DNA of 64,000 nt from Salinispirillum marinum (lineage in GTDB: Bacteria; Pseudomonadota; Gammaproteobacteria; Pseudomonadales; Natronospirillaceae): the NCBI RefSeq assembly GCF_042651565.1, contig NZ_JBHSDF010000003.1; one strand, 5' to 3'. This document shows, piece after piece, positions 51,307 through 59,439 of the stretch. The notes under the pieces were generated by a model that searched no databases, was not told where the DNA came from, and saw nothing but the letters and a program-made list of their open reading frames with translations. Made by a program: the position numbers and the translations under genes. The first letter of the stretch is position 1. The number at the start of each line of letters is the position of its first letter.

Positions 51307-53040
51307 TTAACCCCCCAGGTCGGCGGTGATGCGGAAGACTTCGTCCAAGTCGGTCAGCCCTTCACTGGCGTATTGCAAGGCGGTGCGGGCCATGGGGACA
51401 AAGTGCGGGTCTTGCCGTGCCGCATCCACAAAGGCATTAGGGTCCTGGTCACGCAATGCCATGAGCATGCTTTCACTCATTTCCAGCATTTCATAAACGC
51501 CCATGCGGCCACGATAACCGGTGTTATTGCATTCATAGCAACCGGTGCCGTGATAAAACATGGGCCACTCATCTTGTGCTATCCATGGGTGTTCTTTACC
51601 CAACAGATATTCCATCCAGATGCGCTCGCGCGGTTCAATTTCGTGCGGCACTTTGCAATTGTCACACACGCGACGGATCAAACGTTGCGCAATGACCGCA
51701 CGCAATGCGGAAGCCACCAAGTACGGGGCTACGCCCATATCGGCCAAGCGTATGGCGCTGGAAATAGCGTCGTTAGTGTGCAAGGTGGACAGTACGAGGT
51801 GGCCCGTTAACGCCGCCCGAATGCCCACAGAGACGGTTTCCTGGTCACGCATTTCACCCACCAGAATCACGTCCGGGTCTTGCCGTAGGGCGGAGCGCAA
51901 AATGGCCGAAAAGTCGAAGTTGATTTTGGGATTCACCTGCACCTGCTGCACCCGCGGCAAGCGGTATTCCACCGGATCTTCGGCGGTGATGATTTTGCGG
52001 TGCGGCGTGTTCAGTTCATGTACGGCGGCGTAGAGAGTGGTTGTTTTACCACTACCGGTGGGCCCGGTTACCAAGATGAGTCCATGCGGGCGTTCAATTT
52101 GCAGTTTAAACCGCTCCAACACCGCGGGCGGCATGCCAAGGTCTTCCATTGCCAGTACACCCGACGACTGGTCCAGCAAACGCATGACCACGGATTCGCC
52201 GTGCTGGGTCGGTAAGGTGGATAGACGCACATCGATGCTGCGATTCAACACCCGTATATTGAAGCGCCCGTCTTGGGGCATTCGCTTCTCCGATATGTCG
52301 AGGTTCGACATGATCTTCAAGCGCAAAACCAAGGCATTGGCAATACGGCGTTCTTTCACCACCTGTTCTTGCAACTGACCATCAATGCGCAGCCGCACAA
52401 ACAGAGACGACTCACCCGGTTCGATGTGTACGTCGGACGCTTTCGACTGCACTGCGTCTTCCATAATACTTTGCAACAGCCGCACGACGGGTGCATCTTG
52501 TACATCAGTGCCGGTGGCCAGTTCGGCGAGGTCGAAGTCGCTATCGCGCAGTTCGGTTTCTAGCTCCCCAGCGATCGAGGCAATTTCCCCGGTGCGGCGA
52601 TACAGCTGGTCGAGTGCGGCCATCAGCTCGCTTTCACGCACAATCACCGGTTTCAACGGTTTATCGAGCGCGCGGCCGATATCATCCAAGGCCACGAGGT
52701 CGAGCGGGTCCGACATGGCAAGCTGGTAGGCTTTATCGTCTTCGCTCAACAATACCGCACGATGACGCCGCGCCAATGCTTCGGGCAGCTTTTGCACCAG
52801 CTCCCGGTTAAATTGGAAACGGCGCAATTCTACGAAGGGATAATTCAAGTGTTCGGACAGCGTTTGCAACATGCGCTGTTCCGGAATGATACCCATATCG
52901 ACCAACAGACGACCGAGCTTTTTGCCGGTGTTCTTTTGCTCACGGAGGGCCATGTCGAGCTGCCCGGCGGTTATTACCCCGGAGTCAACCAGAACATCGC
53001 CCAAACGGACTTTCTTTTGGGTGCTCATTTCTAGCGTCAT
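51307..53040 (-). CDS. mshE: MSHA pilus assembly ATPase MshE with c-di-GMP-binding MshEN domain
   Basis: A 577-residue GspE/PilB-type ATPase. The N-terminal MshEN domain has RLGDVLVDSGVITAGQLDMAL and GKKLGRLLVDMGIIPEQ, the paired motifs that bind cyclic di-GMP in Vibrio MshE. The motor has Walker A GPTGSGKTTTLY, the Asp box and VILVGEMRDQETV, and the zinc tetracysteine CDNC plus CYEC. It drives pilin extrusion. Start: ATG 53040 overlaps the mshN stop (ATGA); a second ATG lies at 53028. The frame upstream to 53187 is a shadow inside mshN. Confidence 0.94.
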   Translation of the reverse strand: MTLEMSTQKKVRLGDVLVDSGVITAGQLDMALREQKNTGKKLGRLLVDMGIIPEQRMLQTLSEHLNYPFVELRRFQFNRELVQKLPEALARRHRAVLLSEDDKAYQLAMSDPLDLVALDDIGRALDKPLKPVIVRESELMAALDQLYRRTGEIASIAGELETELRDSDFDLAELATGTDVQDAPVVRLLQSIMEDAVQSKASDVHIEPGESSLFVRLRIDGQLQEQVVKERRIANALVLRLKIMSNLDISEKRMPQDGRFNIRVLNRSIDVRLSTLPTQHGESVVMRLLDQSSGVLAMEDLGMPPAVLERFKLQIERPHGLILVTGPTGSGKTTTLYAAVHELNTPHRKIITAEDPVEYRLPRVQQVQVNPKINFDFSAILRSALRQDPDVILVGEMRDQETVSVGIRAALTGHLVLSTLHTNDAISSAIRLADMGVAPYLVASALRAVIAQRLIRRVCDNCKVPHEIEPRERIWMEYLLGKEHPWIAQDEWPMFYHGTGCYECNNTGYRGRMGVYEMLEMSESMLMALRDQDPNAFVDAARQDPHFVPMARTALQYASEGLTDLDEVFRITADLGG

Positions 53041-54044
53041 GGCGCGAGTACCCTCATGCGTTCCTGGGCAAATTGCACCAAACTGGCTGGTTGACCGGCA
53101 GCAGCACCTAAATATTGTTGGTAATGTTCGCGCGCTTGGGTCGGTTGGCGCACTTGTTCTAAGGCGATGGCCAACCACAGCACCCACTCCGGTTTGGGTA
53201 CGGTGCTTTCGGCCAATAAGCCACGATAGGCTTGAACGGCTTGCGCAAACTGGCCCTGCTGATAATAGCCGAAGGCCAGTAACTCCAGCTCATCAACCGA
53301 TTGAGGTGCGGCCAGTAAGTCGGTGGCGGTGTTGAAGTCTTCATCTTGAATCAGCAAGCGCGCATAGGCTTGGCGTACATCGAGATCGTTCGGGGCGTTG
53401 GTGTTCAATTGCCGCAAAATGAAGTACGCCGTGGCTTCATCGCCACTGCGGTGCAAACCTTCCGCCCGGCGAATGCCGAGAATGACATCATCGGTCGCCA
53501 GTTCGGTCCATTGTGTCGCCCCATCGGCCACCGGTTCGGCGACCCTTGCCGTCGCCACTTGAGGGGTGTTCGATGCGGCAGGCTGCTCGATGGATGGCGA
53601 TGCGGACTCCGCCGACGGTGCTTGCTGGCTGGCCTCTTGTGTGCTGGCGGCTTGGATGGGTGCGGTTTCCAAGACTGGCGCCGTGGTCACCGGCTGTTCT
53701 GGCTCTGCCATAGGTTCACTGTCGGCAGTATCAGCACGCAAACCGCCGTGCAAAGGCGATAGATCGGGCATCGCCAACACGCGAATGGGGGTATCGTCTA
53801 GCGCCGGCAGATCAACCACCACCCCCTCTATAATCTTCGAAGAAGGTTCCACGACCGATGTTTGTAAGAGCCACCACACAGCACCTTGCCACACCAACAG
53901 ACCCGCCGCCACCGCGTTCAATACCCAAAGCGCACGATGCAACCCTGACCCTGCGACCGACTGCACTGGGCTACTCGATGTCCACACATCCTGTTCAGCC
54001 AAGCGCCCGGTGCGCTGAAACAGCCGCTGCATCAAGGCGCTCAT
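53037..54044 (-). CDS. mshN: MSHA biogenesis TPR protein MshN
   Basis: A 335-residue membrane-anchored protein. One membrane segment at about 43-60 (ALWVLNAVAAGLLVWQGAVWWLL), a Pro/Ala/Glu-rich linker (about 105-175) and TPR repeats to the end (RSGDEATAYFILRQLN, AFGYYQQGQFAQAVQAYRGLL). It probably supports assembly or localisation of the MshL secretin. ATG 54044 overlaps the mshM stop (ATGA), fixing the start; the longer frame to 54125 lies inside mshM. Confidence 0.9.
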   Translation of the reverse strand: MSALMQRLFQRTGRLAEQDVWTSSSPVQSVAGSGLHRALWVLNAVAAGLLVWQGAVWWLLQTSVVEPSSKIIEGVVVDLPALDDTPIRVLAMPDLSPLHGGLRADTADSEPMAEPEQPVTTAPVLETAPIQAASTQEASQQAPSAESASPSIEQPAASNTPQVATARVAEPVADGATQWTELATDDVILGIRRAEGLHRSGDEATAYFILRQLNTNAPNDLDVRQAYARLLIQDEDFNTATDLLAAPQSVDELELLAFGYYQQGQFAQAVQAYRGLLAESTVPKPEWVLWLAIALEQVRQPTQAREHYQQYLGAAAGQPASLVQFAQERMRVLAP

Positions 54045-54967
54045 AACCACCACACCCAGGCATTCTGCTGTGCCAACCACAAAGCCGCTGCCAACATAAG
54101 GCCCCCACTGAGGGCCAGGGGCCATACCGTGGGTGTACGCAGTGGCTTCAACCCACTGTCGCGCTGAGCGGCCTGGACATCGGCCAGCACTGGCATCGGC
54201 CGTGCCGAAGCATAGGCCGACAGCAAGACTTTATGGGCCAAAATATTGAGCAACCGTGGGACACCACGCGACAACCGGTACAGCGCACTGGCCAGACTGG
54301 CATTGAACAGCGCCGCCCCTTCCCGCCCCGCCAGTTGAAGGCGTTGATTCAAGTAAAGCTGCACCCGTTCGGGCTCTAACGTAGGCAGATGATAGCTGTG
54401 CGTGATGCGTTGTTTGAGTTGGCGAAAGCGGAATTCATTTAGGGTGCTGTCGAGTTCAACTTGTCCGAACAAGAATATCTGCACCAGCTTTTGTGTTTCG
54501 GTTTCCAAGTTGCTCATCAAACGCAACGCTTCTAGGGTGTCGGTGGGCAGCGCTTGTGCTTCGTCGATCAGAATTAACGTGGTACGCCCTTCGTTGGCCA
54601 AAGCGCTGATGCGCTGTTGCACCGCCGCAAAGAGATCGGGCTGCGCCATAGCATCCGCCTCATGCACACCCAGGCTGGCCGCCATAGCCCGCAGCAAACC
54701 AAGGGCACTCAACAATGGATTGGGGATGTACAACAGGTGAAATTGCGCACTGCGTTCAGGCGCTTGCAGGTAATTCACGAACATCCGGCACAACATGGTT
54801 TTTCCGGTGCCGACATCACCGGTTACCTTCACAAAACCTTCGTTCGAATCCAGCGCATAGGTTAACAACTCGAACGCCGCCCGATGCCCCGGCAAATCGA
54901 CAAAACGGTCGGTGTCCGGGGTCAGTAAAAAGGGTGAGTGGCGGAGGCCAAAATACGCTTCGTACAT
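54041..54967 (-). CDS. mshM: MSHA biogenesis ATPase MshM (ExeA-like)
   Basis: A 308-residue AAA protein starting MYEAYFGLRHSPFLLTPDTD. Walker A is GDVGTGKTMLCR and Walker B LILIDEAQALP; sensor region IFLFGQVELDSTL and the RGVPRLLNILAHKVLL block follow. A single C-terminal membrane segment (about 283-302) anchors it. ExeA-type ATPases bind cell wall and help secretins insert, which fits its position beside mshL. It is a paralogue of the XrtA ATPase at 39821. Confidence 0.93.
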   Translation of the reverse strand: MYEAYFGLRHSPFLLTPDTDRFVDLPGHRAAFELLTYALDSNEGFVKVTGDVGTGKTMLCRMFVNYLQAPERSAQFHLLYIPNPLLSALGLLRAMAASLGVHEADAMAQPDLFAAVQQRISALANEGRTTLILIDEAQALPTDTLEALRLMSNLETETQKLVQIFLFGQVELDSTLNEFRFRQLKQRITHSYHLPTLEPERVQLYLNQRLQLAGREGAALFNASLASALYRLSRGVPRLLNILAHKVLLSAYASARPMPVLADVQAAQRDSGLKPLRTPTVWPLALSGGLMLAAALWLAQQNAWVWWL

Positions 54968-54972
54968 ATTGG

Positions 54973-56553
54973 CTACCGCTGCAATCGTTCGATGGTGCTG
55001 TTCACGTCTTCACCAAAGGTGGCTTGATCCACCACCACAGGGCGCAACAAAATCACCAGTTCGGTGCGGTCTGTGCTGTCACGTCGTTGCCCGAACAACC
55101 ACCCCATGAGGCCATTACCTTGGTTAGGTAACCCACTTTGCGCGCGGCTGGTGGTGGTTTGCATCAAACCGCCGATCACCACGAGCTGACCATTTTGGGC
55201 CCGAATGATGCTGTCGGTTTGACGCACCGTGCTGCTGGCTACCGGCAAACTGTAGGACTCACCTTGAATGGTGAACTGTCGGATTTCCGGGGTGACCTGC
55301 ACAATGGACGGGTTGACGTGCAGGATGATTTGGTTGTTGTCAGCAATTTGCGGTGTAACGTCCAGCGCGATACCGGAAAAGAACGGTTCCAGCGAAAAGC
55401 TGGGGGCTGACGTGGTCGTACCATCTTCACCGGCACTACTGACCGAGGTGACGGTGACAAAGCGCTCCTCGCCCCCCACCTTGATGACGGCTTTTTGATT
55501 ATTGAGCGTTGAAATACGCGGGCTGGACAACACCTCAACTTCGCCCTGCGAGCGCAGTGCGCGGATGACCGAACTGAAATCCCCTACGTTTAAGCTCAGG
55601 TTAAACAACCCACCCAAATTTTCGTCTGCCGGTGTATTGATCGTATTGCCATTAACGCCAACATTACCCCCCACCGAGATGGCATTATTGCCAACCGTCA
55701 CAATATCCGATCCGAGAATGCGCCAATCGATGCCCGATTCAAAATTCTCGGACAGGCGCACTTCCAAAATCCGCGCTTCAATCACCACTTGCTGTTGCAG
55801 CGCCAACTCGGCTTCGTACAAAAACTGGGCGATGTTTTTCAGTTCCCCTGGTAATGCCCGCACCACCACCAAGCCGGTTTGCGGATTAACCACCACTTGC
55901 CGACCGTCGCCGTCGGCCATCATTAGCCCAATGGTATCGCGCAGCGTGCCCCAGAAATCGGTTCGATTGGTGGTGCTGATCTGACTGGACTGGGTACCGC
56001 CGCTTTGCCCGGTCAGCACGCCGGATTCGGAGTTTCCGGAACGCACCACATCCAAATAATTGACCCGGAACATTTCGGTACGTAACTGATTACCGAGCAC
56101 CCGATAGCCATACTCGGTTTCAGTGAAGGCAATGCCCAGACTGTCTTGCAGGGCCACCATCACATCCGTAATGCGTACCTGACGCAAATTCAACGATACC
56201 GTGCCGGTGACATCGTTATCCCAAAGTATGTTGGTCGCCGATACCTCGCTGAGATCGCGCAGGAACTGGCGAATTTCCACCGCATCGGCGCGCACATCAA
56301 AACGACGTTGCGCCGTGGGTGGTTCACGGTTCAGCAATAACGCTGGCAATTCGGCCGGTGGTGCCGGGGGCGCAACATCCACTTGGGTTTCCGGTGCTTG
56401 TGCCGTGAGCGTTTCGGCCATGCGAGCGGAGGCCTCGGGTGTGAACAAAGGCTCATCACTCAACTGCTGTGGCGACGTTGCACACCCTATCAGGAACAGC
56501 ATTGCGCCCAGTGTCAGCCCTAGACCCCGCCAAAGCTTGTTACCTATCCTCAT
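54973..56553 (-). CDS. mshL: MSHA outer-membrane secretin MshL
   Basis: A 526-residue secretin lipoprotein: signal LGAMLFLIGCATSP (lipobox LIGC). The N-domain has FDVRADAVEIRQFLRDLSEVSATNI, then a KH-like region (VVNPQTGLVVVRALPGEL), and the C-terminal secretin core: VEVLSSPRISTLNNQKAVIKVG, LDVTPQIADNNQIILHVNPSI and LPVASSTVRQTDSIIRAQNGQLVVIGGLM. It forms the ring through which the pilus leaves the cell. It overlaps mshK by four bases. Confidence 0.95.
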   Translation of the reverse strand: MRIGNKLWRGLGLTLGAMLFLIGCATSPQQLSDEPLFTPEASARMAETLTAQAPETQVDVAPPAPPAELPALLLNREPPTAQRRFDVRADAVEIRQFLRDLSEVSATNILWDNDVTGTVSLNLRQVRITDVMVALQDSLGIAFTETEYGYRVLGNQLRTEMFRVNYLDVVRSGNSESGVLTGQSGGTQSSQISTTNRTDFWGTLRDTIGLMMADGDGRQVVVNPQTGLVVVRALPGELKNIAQFLYEAELALQQQVVIEARILEVRLSENFESGIDWRILGSDIVTVGNNAISVGGNVGVNGNTINTPADENLGGLFNLSLNVGDFSSVIRALRSQGEVEVLSSPRISTLNNQKAVIKVGGEERFVTVTSVSSAGEDGTTTSAPSFSLEPFFSGIALDVTPQIADNNQIILHVNPSIVQVTPEIRQFTIQGESYSLPVASSTVRQTDSIIRAQNGQLVVIGGLMQTTTSRAQSGLPNQGNGLMGWLFGQRRDSTDRTELVILLRPVVVDQATFGEDVNSTIERLQR

Positions 56554-56930
56554 TCACCCTTCTCCATTATGCGGAAGGTCGCCCCAGACTGTGCCAGGGG
56601 CAACCGGAATCTTGTGCCATGCGCTTGCACCACGACCTGGGTAGCGTCGATGGCGATAATTTCAGCCGCACCGAGGTCATCTCCGATGTGGTAGGTGCGC
56701 CCGGAAATCTCGGCTCGACGAACCTGGTCCATCACGTACAGACTTTGTACTTCATACCGTGCCGGATCGAATCTTTCTGGCTCGGGTTCCACGCGAACAG
56801 CACTCACTGGCGTGGCAGGCCGCGCAGTAGATGGACGCATTGGATCATCCAACACTTGGCCATTAACGACCGCAGTCAGACCTAAAAGTACAACGATGGC
56901 AGGCAGGCGAACGTGCGCGCGGTTAAACAT
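56550..56930 (-). CDS. mshK: MSHA biogenesis protein MshK (PilP-like)
   Basis: A 126-residue exported protein: one N-terminal hydrophobic segment (PAIVVLLGLTAVVNG) and a small beta domain (FDPARYEVQSLYVMDQVRRAEISGRTYHIGD) resembling the periplasmic domain of PilP/GspC that contacts the secretin. It probably links the inner-membrane MshI/J proteins with MshL. Overlaps mshJ and mshL. Confidence 0.86.
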   Translation of the reverse strand: MFNRAHVRLPAIVVLLGLTAVVNGQVLDDPMRPSTARPATPVSAVRVEPEPERFDPARYEVQSLYVMDQVRRAEISGRTYHIGDDLGAAEIIAIDATQVVVQAHGTRFRLPLAQSGATFRIMEKGE

Positions 56931-57573
56931 TCAACCAATCCTCCCGGTCGCTTAAGGTGTACAAGCGTAACACCGCTCGGCCATTAGGATATTGTTCTAT
57001 GGTGAAGTCCAAGGTGCCGATAATGACCTTTTGTGGCAGCCCTTCAATGGCTCGCACGTAAGCGGCTAGGCCGTTGAAGGTACCTTGTAGCTCGACTTCC
57101 ATGCCATGCCGATACAGTGCGGCCACCTCTGTCGTACCAATATTCTCTACCGGCAAGGTCGTGAGCGACACCATGTTCACTTCCGACTGCCGTGCCAGCA
57201 AGCCACGCAGTAACCGACCCATATCCTCAGGCAATACCAACCCGGAGGTAATGCCTTGGATGTCGGCATTGAGGCGTTGAATGTCTTGTTGCAGAGCGTC
57301 TAACTGGGCCTCTAAAGCGCGCTGTTCGGGGTTATCCATGCGGCTTTGCAATACCGTAAACTCAGCTTCCCGTGCACTGATTTGGCGGCGCGTTTGTGCA
57401 ACCTCAGCCACCGTACCCGTTGTTTCCTGCCAGCCAAACGCCACACTCGCGCCCCAATAGACGCTCGCCACCAGCAATACCAGCGCCAAAGCAAGCAGCC
57501 ACGACACCCAAAAGGGCCAAATAATCAACCGCTGCTGGGCTTCAAACCAAAATGCGCGCCAACGAAGCATCAT
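56923..57573 (-). CDS. mshJ: MSHA biogenesis protein MshJ (PilO-like)
   Basis: A 216-residue inner-membrane protein: one membrane segment (about 18-45, IIWPFWVSWLLALALVLLVASVYWGA), a coiled coil (about 55-105) and a ferredoxin-like periplasmic domain (VSLTTLPVENI, YVRAIEGLPQKVIIGTLDF). This is the PilO/GspM plan. It would pair with the PilN-like protein encoded just before it. ATG 57573 is followed by a second ATG and overlaps the previous stop. Confidence 0.88.
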   Translation of the reverse strand: MMLRWRAFWFEAQQRLIIWPFWVSWLLALALVLLVASVYWGASVAFGWQETTGTVAEVAQTRRQISAREAEFTVLQSRMDNPEQRALEAQLDALQQDIQRLNADIQGITSGLVLPEDMGRLLRGLLARQSEVNMVSLTTLPVENIGTTEVAALYRHGMEVELQGTFNGLAAYVRAIEGLPQKVIIGTLDFTIEQYPNGRAVLRLYTLSDREDWLNV

Positions 57574-58265
57574 TGAATAAACCCCTGAATCAAGCCCAGA
57601 GTACCGGGCAACCTAGGGGTTTGATTGGCCGGTAATCCTGGTAGTCCCGCGCCCGCTTCGGCTTCTGGCACAATCGCCTGAGTGCTTAACGCAAAACGAT
57701 AATATTCGGCATTTTCTTGCAATTGCGCCAATTGCAGGCCACGAAAACGCAACGCTATCTGGCGCTCCTCGCTGGCCAAACCTTCTAAATAGACGGGCAA
57801 CAGATCCGTGCGTTCCGCAGCACCGGTCAGTTCAACCTGATAAGGCACGGTGCGGGTATCCAAACTGAATTGGGTCAACCAAACGCCGTTGATCCGTTGC
57901 CGCGACAGCGACCGCAGGAAATCATAATACGACGGTGAACTTAACACGCCGATGGACTGCAAATCGTTTAAGCGGGCTTGCTGTGCGGTCCGTTCCTGCT
58001 GCTGTTGGTTCACCTGTTGTTGCAGGGCATCCAAATCAACGGGTGGTGGCAACACTTGCTGTAGGCGAGCAATATCCTGCTGCAGGGTTTGTAGCCGCAT
58101 CGTTTCCGACAATAATACGGATTCGGCATCTTGTTGGCGCTGCCACCCTAAATACGTCATCACCGCCACGCCCAGCAGCGCCAACACCAAGACGCCCATC
58201 AGCGCGCGTGGGGTCAGGGTGTACCGATGCCGTTGTTGTCGCGGAATTAAATTGATGTACTGCAT
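57570..58265 (-). CDS. MSHA biogenesis PilN-like protein
   Basis: A 231-residue protein starting MQYINLIPRQQRHRYTLTPRALM, the typical PilN opening whose INLIP motif docks into the PilM-like MshI. One membrane segment (about 25-45), a Gln-rich coiled coil (about 50-105) and a small periplasmic domain with VYLEGLASEERQIALRFRGLQL follow. ATG 58265 is one base after the mshI stop; the extension to 58448 lies inside mshI. In Vibrio this slot is sometimes called mshI2. Confidence 0.88.
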   Translation of the reverse strand: MQYINLIPRQQRHRYTLTPRALMGVLVLALLGVAVMTYLGWQRQQDAESVLLSETMRLQTLQQDIARLQQVLPPPVDLDALQQQVNQQQQERTAQQARLNDLQSIGVLSSPSYYDFLRSLSRQRINGVWLTQFSLDTRTVPYQVELTGAAERTDLLPVYLEGLASEERQIALRFRGLQLAQLQENAEYYRFALSTQAIVPEAEAGAGLPGLPANQTPRLPGTLGLIQGFIQ

Positions 58266-58266
58266 A

Positions 58267-59205
58267 TCAGCCCCGCAACCAACGCAAGGTGCCGCCGATG
58301 GCCTCTGCGAACGCATCCAGCGGCAACTCCGCCAGAGCATCGTCAATGTCCATACCATCGTGCCATTGAAACGCCGTGACCCGCACACCAAAGCGTTGCG
58401 AGAGGTAGGTGTACAAGGCGGGGTCCAACTCGCTGTCGGGCACGACAAAGAGTTCTCTTACGCTGCCTAAGCCCAATTGGTTGTCGAAATAATCCAATGA
58501 GCGCTGCAATTCAAGCGCCAGCGCTTCGCGCTCCAAATCATCATCCCCGACCAAAGACAGACCTTGCGTGGCGGGTTCGTCGACATCAAACATCCGAGTG
58601 CCCTGTGACAAGGCACGATTCAGGCACAGATCCGTTTCATACACCATATTCAAAGTTGAATCATTTTCTCGCATGCGCAATAACGCACTGCTGGACGACT
58701 GTGCAGCCAGCACCAACAGGTTGCGCAATGCCATGTCGGCGACATCAATGGACGCCAGACGCAACCCGGCACGACCGAATTGTTGCACTAACCGCTCCAC
58801 GGGTTCGCGATGCGCGACGATGGCAAAGGCTTTACGCTCACGCCCTTTAAAGGCATCAGCGGGTAACAGGCAGGTATCCACCACCGCTTCTTCCAGCGGC
58901 ATGGAGATCATGTCGCGGACCCTGAAGGCTAGTGCATCCTTCATTTCTTCTTCCGGAACATTAGGTACATCGAGCAGACGGATTTGATATTGCTCAGGCG
59001 GTAACACCCAATGCCAATCGGCATCGGTTAAACCCAATTCCACCGCCATAGCCTGCAGGGCACGCCAGTCATGTGCTGGCGCGACGTGCTGGTGCAACGC
59101 CTGCAGCGTATAGCGTTGCTTCAGACTACCGCTGGCCAGAAAAACATGCTGATCCAAACGGTAGCAGCCGACCTGCGCAGCGCGGCGTATTTTGGGTTTT
59201 AACAT
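58267..59205 (-). CDS. mshI: MSHA biogenesis protein MshI (PilM-like)
   Basis: A 312-residue cytoplasmic protein of the actin-like PilM type. Visible blocks are YQIRLLDVPNVPEEEMKDALAFRVRDMISMPLEEAVVDTCLL, the ASIDVADMALRNLLVL segment and a late domain with ALELQRSLDYFDNQLG. It would bind the N-terminus of the PilN-like protein and thereby the MshE motor. It is the first gene of the msh locus, with 234 bases upstream that should hold the operon promoter, though I could not pick one confidently. Confidence 0.9.
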   Translation of the reverse strand: MLKPKIRRAAQVGCYRLDQHVFLASGSLKQRYTLQALHQHVAPAHDWRALQAMAVELGLTDADWHWVLPPEQYQIRLLDVPNVPEEEMKDALAFRVRDMISMPLEEAVVDTCLLPADAFKGRERKAFAIVAHREPVERLVQQFGRAGLRLASIDVADMALRNLLVLAAQSSSSALLRMRENDSTLNMVYETDLCLNRALSQGTRMFDVDEPATQGLSLVGDDDLEREALALELQRSLDYFDNQLGLGSVRELFVVPDSELDPALYTYLSQRFGVRVTAFQWHDGMDIDDALAELPLDAFAEAIGGTLRWLRG

Positions 59206-59378
59206 GCAACGAGTCTCATTGGCTGTTTATGTTGATCGCGTTATTATCAGCCTGCGGCCCAGTATGTAACATTATGTTATCAACGCCAAGCCAGCATTTT
59301 TCGAACATTGTCAGAATTTGCATACTATAACGGGTTTACGACCGTAAAGCACCCCACTCTACCGAGACACTGGACAAT

Positions 59379-59402
59379 AAAAAAGGGCGTTTACGCCCCT
59401 TC
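59379..59402 (-). terminator. Rho-independent terminator after the PAS-GGDEF-EAL gene
   Basis: Minus strand: GGGCG/CGCCC with loop TAAA, followed by TTTTTTATTG. It follows the stop at 59440 by about 40 bases and separates the gene from the msh operon. Confidence 0.75.
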
Positions 59403-59439
59403 CATTGCCTGCTGCACCTGATTGCAAGATAAGGCAAGA

